60,000 nt of DNA, taken from NCBI RefSeq assembly GCF_026151205.1, contig NC_087072.1, forward strand, positions 24,075,603 through 24,135,602. The letters are read 5' to 3'. The position numbers and the translations under genes were made by a program. Source of the DNA: Bolinopsis microptera (lineage: Eukaryota > Ctenophora > Tentaculata > Lobata > Bolinopsidae). Positions within the stretch are counted from its first letter, which is position 1. The number at the start of each line of letters is the position of its first letter. Of this stretch, positions 55,483 through 60,000 are shown piece by piece. A model generated the notes under the pieces. That model had not been told where the DNA came from. It saw only the letters and a list, made by a program, of their open reading frames with translations, and did no database searches.

Positions 55483-56158
55483 GGGGGGGGGGGGGGGGGG
55501 GGCAACCATATTAAAGTATATTAAAGTATATCCCCGGGTCAAAATCGGAAAAAATCCTACATTTTAATATACTTTAATATACCTACAATTAGAAGATTTA
55601 TATTCTTCGTTAAGATTTACATTATGAACTATATTTTTCACTCAGATTCGCAAGATAAGCCTGTTTTAGGACTAGTACATGAATTTCCATCCAGATTGGT
55701 TAAAAATTGGCTGAGCTATGAGCTTAAAAAAATATGCCCACATTTGGGCATACGCTTTTGCCCAAATTCGATAAAATTTTAATATTTTTTAATGAGACTA
55801 ACTCTATGTGAAAGATATAACTCAGTGTTTGTTGAATATAGTGGATACTAAGTAAAAAGACCTCCATGAACAAAATTGGGAAAATTGCACATAATATCTC
55901 GGTTATGAATACTAGCCAAAATGACTTCATTAAAATTGAAGTAACTCCATCAGTTTTCAATATTTTTTCAAGAACTTTTTGGAATCGATTAAGAATTGCA
56001 TTTCAAGCTTATTTTGGGCAACAATTTTTGATGTAGGCCTCCAAGGAGATAGGGATATATTTAAGTTTATTGTAGGTATATTAAAGTATATTAAAGTATA
56101 TCCCCGGGTCAAAATCGGGAAAAATCCTACTTTAATATGGTTGCCCCCCCCCCCCCCC
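55483..56158. mobile_element. Transposon-like element with poly-G/poly-C termini
   Basis: The left end is 20 G then GCAACCATATTAAAGTA; the right end is the inverse, TACTTTAATATGGTTGC then C (about 15). AACACT lies directly outside both ends, a probable 6-bp target duplication. Subterminal sequence is also inverted, except that a block of about 45 bp within each end (containing CCCCGGGTCAAAATCGG) lies in opposite relative orientation. The 500-bp interior has no recognisable protein. Confidence 0.75.
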
Positions 56159-56425
56159 AACACTAGATCCTGATCTCACTGATATATCTTTATTCATTTA
56201 TCACTTACATGGTACAAATATAATTCCAGTATTATAAAGATACAGCAGATGTCCTATCCATGCAGATGTAGCTACAATTAGTGGATGTAGCTTTCATGCA
56301 TCATACTCTACCAAATATAGCTGAATTAAAGCTATTATTAGATAGTATTGCTATAAGGTAGCGCCCTGTTGATTGGGGTAAATTATAAGTGCCAATGTGG
56401 GTCTGAGATCAGCATAGATGATACG

Positions 56426-56835
56426 TACGAACTCTACGAACTCCTCAGTGACAACGAACTCTACGAACTCATCAACCCAAAATTACGAACTCTTGAGGAG
56501 TTCGTTTTGTACAACTTACGTAAAATGAAATTAAACAGAAATTGTATTTACAATTCAGCCAATTCAACACATAACATACGATTGTAAAACAACTAAATAT
56601 ATTGGTACTCGAAACTTCTACCACGCGTCGCGTGTACACTGTACATTTCACAGTACAAGGACTGGTCGATCGACTATCAGAGATCATGCGAGAAATCCTG
56701 AGCTGATTACTTTTTTTTAAAAACATTTTCCATGTTTTTTTTTGAAAAATTGACTAACGAACTCCAACGAACTCTAACGAACTCCAAATTTTGAACGAAC
56801 TCCACGAACTCTACGCCAAAAATCAACGAACTCCG
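56426..56835. repeat. Cluster of ACGAACTC motifs
   Basis: ACGAACTC(T/C) occurs repeatedly at 56426-56515, including a palindrome ACGAACTC-TTGAG-GAGTTCGT, and again at 56756-56832. The two clusters bracket a 240-bp interior, so this may be a short element whose subterminal regions carry a transposase-binding motif. Confidence 0.5.
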
Positions 56836-57580
56836 CATCTATGGAGATCAGTAATTGCTACTCTGTCACGCGAGTTGGTAAAGTATTCCATTATATATGT
56901 GTTATATTTTGCATATTTGATATATTCGAACATGATTAGTTGACTCGCTGATCTGTTAATATTCACATAACATTTATGATACTTCCCAAGTAAAATACTT
57001 CCCAAGTGAATTACACTTCTTCTATCTGATACTGTATATAATATACTAAAGAACAGATAGCTAATACATTTTACAACGCTGCCGCCTTATCTTCCTCGCT
57101 AAGTACTCTCACATTTATTAAATCTTTGTTATTCTACAATAATATGTCATAATATAACATACACATGTATTATATTGTATCTTAGTATATGACATGAATA
57201 TTACGTATTATATATACATTGTAATATATTTCATAATTTATTATCATATTATGATAATATGTAACATCGATCATTTCTCCGTTACACGGGAATCGCACCG
57301 CAATTTTAGCTTTTTGAGCTTGTTCAACTAAACTTTAAGTTAATATAATTACTTCCTCTCTCCGCTCTCGGTAAAATTAGCTTTTATGCCATGAAACTAG
57401 CTTGACAGTTATGTTCCGACATTTAAATTAAGCTTCCAGGCCCTCCGTCCGGAAATTTGTTTATGTAATGGTTTTGTTGGGAATATGATTAAATAACGTC
57501 AAGCCACTGCCAACAATTACTTCAAATAACCACTGCCACTGCCAACAATTACTTCAAATAACTCGAGTTTTCCAATCAGG

Positions 57581-59945
57581 ATGTTGACGATAGAACTCTC
57601 ATCCGGAGAAGAAGAAGAAGAAGACGAGAAGAGTTTAGAAGAAAATGATGCAGAGGAGGAGAATGTGGAGATCTCTGCCGACCACGAGAAGTCACCACAG
57701 AATGATAATAGCTCAGTGTTTCTTGATAACCAAGATAGGGTACCAGAGTTAACAGAGAAGGAGGTCAAAGGGTGAGTTTGTAGTTTTGTAGTTTTTTGCT
57801 TTATAATAATTATATCTTGCCAGTAATCGTTGCTGGAAAGTCGGCTGTCAGCCGGCTGCAGTTATAGATAGATCTGATCCCATAATTAGTATTCATTTTG
57901 GAAGAACTTTACAATCTGTCGAAGCACGCCTGAAGCAGACTTGGCGCACAAAAATAATTTCGGACACATCTCTAAATTCAGAGAAACAATGGTGTGCACA
58001 AATATTCTTGAAAATATAGCAGATTACCAAGATAATTATGGCACTAACTAGGTAATCTGAATTAAAAATAATAAATTAAATCAAAAATTATAAAACTTTG
58101 GTCACTCGTTGCATTTTCTAGTAGTTATCTATCAAGAAGGATTGTGTTTATAATTTTTAGTTTTAATTAATTTAATTTAAATTTTTGATTTTTGAAACGA
58201 TTTTTCCTGTTTGCCAATTTTCCAGATTTTTCGATTGATCCATTGATCGAACATTGACGTGAAATATCAATCAGAAATTTTCGTTCCAATATTAACTCCT
58301 TAAATTTAATTTGGTTAGTTATCAAGCCGAAATTTAATTTGGTTAGTTATCAAGCCGAAAAAAATTATAAAAACTTTAAAGCATTGACGCCGCGCTATAG
58401 CTTTTATCTTCAATTTTCAAGTTAATGAACCTGAAAAAAAAGCTTAAAGTGCTATTAAGTGGTGTCAACAGCTTGAAAATCTTGCTAACATACATGATCA
58501 CACCTCCATAAAAATATTAGCCACACTAAAAACAGTGAGATATTTTGTACAGTTTTGTTGTCTTGTTTTTCTTGTTGGATCGATTCATCTCATGTCTGAG
58601 CACGTATTTTGGAGGCCGCTTTTGAACAATCTCGTGAAACAGGGGGTGAAAATTTCTGAAGCAAAGTGCATTCTTAATGCTTCATTTATTTGCGGTACTA
58701 ATGACCGAGTATATAGGTTGAGGTTTGGTAGGGCGTCAGAATTTCACAGACGACTTCTAATTAATTCTCTGTTGTTGTTACCCTTCCGCGAGTATCAAGT
58801 TAACGGCCCGACGTGTAATACTATTCCCGTCAAATGTTCGTAACATAATACTGTGCTTGTCCTACATTTTCTAAAATAATCAGACCTTTAGTAGATTTTG
58901 AGAGCCTGAAACCACAGTCTGCCCGAGTCATGAGTTTCAAAGTTTCTCGGGCCACAAGAGTCACTGTATATTGTATTTCTCACTTTTCCCCCACATTTCG
59001 ACCGGGGAATGGGGATGTGTTATTATGATGTGGTAATCTCTCTGCAGATATTGTCAGGCTTTATTGCTGTAAGATTGCCGTAATGTTACATGATGTTTTG
59101 TGGCTTGGTAGTTGGTATGTCCCTACTTTGGACTATGTTGTACGTTGGTTTTGTCATCATCTCGTGTACAACGCGTCACATCATGCGATCGTATGATTTG
59201 TGACGGTAACTTACGACAACTCATTACAGTTCTCAAGGAAGTCTGCTCTCAATTGTCACATTTGGTAGCAACCTATCAAATATTAAACGTTCATTTAATT
59301 CGCTCTTCCTCGAAGCGCTACTTTTGCGATTCGTAATTTCCCCAACTTCCTTAACGTTCGTTGTACGCTTTCGTAGCAACTTTGATCGTAAAATAAAACA
59401 CCAAAATATAAATTCGTTAATTGTGTTAGAATAGATAATGATATCCTGTTAGTAGTTTAGTTAAGTAGCTCAACTTAGTTTAACTTAGTCTAGTGATCAA
59501 CACTAGTTTAACTTAATAACGTAGTCATCTTAATTATATACAATCCCAAGAAAGTCATAACATATATTATTTAATGTTCACATTCCTCCACTTCACACTC
59601 CAAATAAAGTAGTCCTGATAAACCACCCACTTCACGCACACTTTACACTCCAAATAAAGTAGTCCTCATAAACCACCCACTTCACGCACACTTCACACTC
59701 CAAATAAAGTAGTCCTGATAAACCACCCACTTCACACACACTTCACACTCCAAATAAAGTAGTCCTGATGAATCACTCATCAATTCTTCAGGAGGATGGT
59801 CATGTACCGGAACCCTAGTACAGAGAAGTTTCAAGCAGCGGTAACCAAGGTGAAGTTAGCTAACAGTGTAGTCCGTAGACTTCAGTTCCACACCACCAGA
59901 ACCGTAGCCAGAGCCATTGATGGACCTGATTCTGCTCCTAAACGG
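57581..59945 (+). CDS. Unrecognised acidic protein, first two coding exons (partial)
   Basis: Exon 1 (57581-57771) opens with MLTIELSSGEEEEEDEKSLE and is rich in Glu, Asp and Ser up to VPELTEKEVKG. The donor GGTGAGT leaves phase 2. Exon 2 (59792-59945) begins after TTCTTCAG with matching phase and reads RMVMYRNPSTEKFQAAVTKV, KLANSVVRRLQF, HTTRTVARAIDGPDSAPKR, then the donor GTAGGT; the gene continues beyond the window. Exon 2 is basic and probably helical, so an acidic head is followed by a basic segment. I do not recognise the family. Support is the two compatible splice sites, the matching phase and the biased composition. Expression and the exact start are unproven. Confidence 0.6.
57772..59791 (+). 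other. Proposed intron of the acidic-protein gene
   Basis: 2,020 bases with no supported gene. A frame at 58535-58843 would need a GTG start and shows no family features. The 3' end carries a 50-bp minisatellite. Confidence 0.5.
59591..59790. repeat. 50-bp minisatellite, four units
   Basis: Units start at 59591, 59641, 59691 and 59741, each CTTCACACTCCAAATAAAGT followed by AGTCCTGATAAACCACCCAC. The last unit runs directly into the acceptor of the next coding exon, so the array replaces much of the usual branch-point and polypyrimidine region. Confidence 0.9.
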
Positions 59946-60000
59946 GTAGGTTTATCAATTATATAATCGTTTATGATTCCTTTATCAAGATACTAGTTTA

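Larger units (their letters stand above)
50407..57580. other. Gene-poor region, GPCR to acidic-protein gene
   Basis: About 7.2 kb with no gene I can support. It contains a fold-back element (50471-50655), a GC-rich patch (about 52510-52600), a 37-bp direct repeat (53155-53235), a poly-G-ended transposon (55483-56158) and a cluster of ACGAACTC motifs (56426-56835). A 26-bp duplication (CCACTGCCAACAATTACTTC...) at 57503-57561 lies just before the next gene. The rest is AT-rich with nothing recognisable. Confidence 0.6.

Noticed and set aside
55724-56173. Small open frames inside the poly-G-ended element
   Set aside because: Short, hydrophobic or low-complexity, and partly overlapping the terminal repeats; no transposase motif seen.
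58535-58843. 102-codon open frame
   Set aside because: Begins with GTG, has no family features, and lies within the proposed intron of the acidic-protein gene.

Overview
The window reads as AT-rich nuclear DNA of an invertebrate animal. The evidence is a mu-class glutathione transferase, SLC22- and SVOP-type transporters, a rhodopsin-like receptor and the metazoan-type ATP-synthase coupling factor 6. There are also GT-AG introns, a eukaryotic tRNA-Ala with a G3:U70 pair, and pogo- and hAT-type DNA transposons. Several genes have one coding exon, or a coding exon just downstream of a splice acceptor. A marine non-bilaterian would fit, but the sequence alone does not fix the phylum.

Layout. 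0-3.1 kb: two tandem glutathione S-transferase genes. 3.8-4.8 kb: a membrane glycerophosphodiester phosphodiesterase. 5.4-8.7 kb: UBA3, the catalytic subunit of the NEDD8 E1, in two exons around a 2-kb intron that holds two strong hairpins; an apparent frameshift lies near its N-terminus. 8.8-9.2 kb: a 40-bp minisatellite. 9.7-37.6 kb: a tandem array of five units, each an intronless SLC22-type transporter gene followed by exons of ATP-synthase coupling factor 6 (F6). 38-43 kb: mostly non-coding, with transposon debris. 43.4-45.3 kb (minus): an SVOP-like transporter. 46.6-47.6 kb: a decayed pogo/Tigger-like element. 49.1-50.4 kb (minus): a class A GPCR with a pentapeptide-repeat tail. 50.5-57.5 kb: gene-poor, with fold-back elements. 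57.6 kb to the end: the first two coding exons of an unrecognised acidic protein that continues past the window.

Most striking is the F6 locus. Two intact exon pairs (13654-15820 and 20180-22312) encode a C-terminal domain of about 61 residues that matches coupling factor 6 of the mitochondrial ATP-synthase peripheral stalk, including the PTFKF end. Between a probable mitochondrial presequence exon (9712-9817) and this domain sits a Lys-rich patch and then roughly 95-100 pentapeptides of the form E-A-A-A-A. That is about 500 residues of predicted acidic alpha helix in a subunit that is normally near 100 residues. I know of no described F6 with such an insertion. Three further units keep only F6 remnants, and in two of these a tRNA-Ala(AGC) gene lies where the alanine-codon repeat should be.

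The five SLC22 copies show ongoing array evolution. Copy 1 is inverted and lies inside the proposed first intron of F6. Copy 3 is a mosaic of copy 2 and copies 4/5. Copy 4 is broken by an 8-bp insertion. Copies 4 and 5 carry duplicated upstream regions and a TATA box that is degraded in copy 3 and deleted in copy 2.
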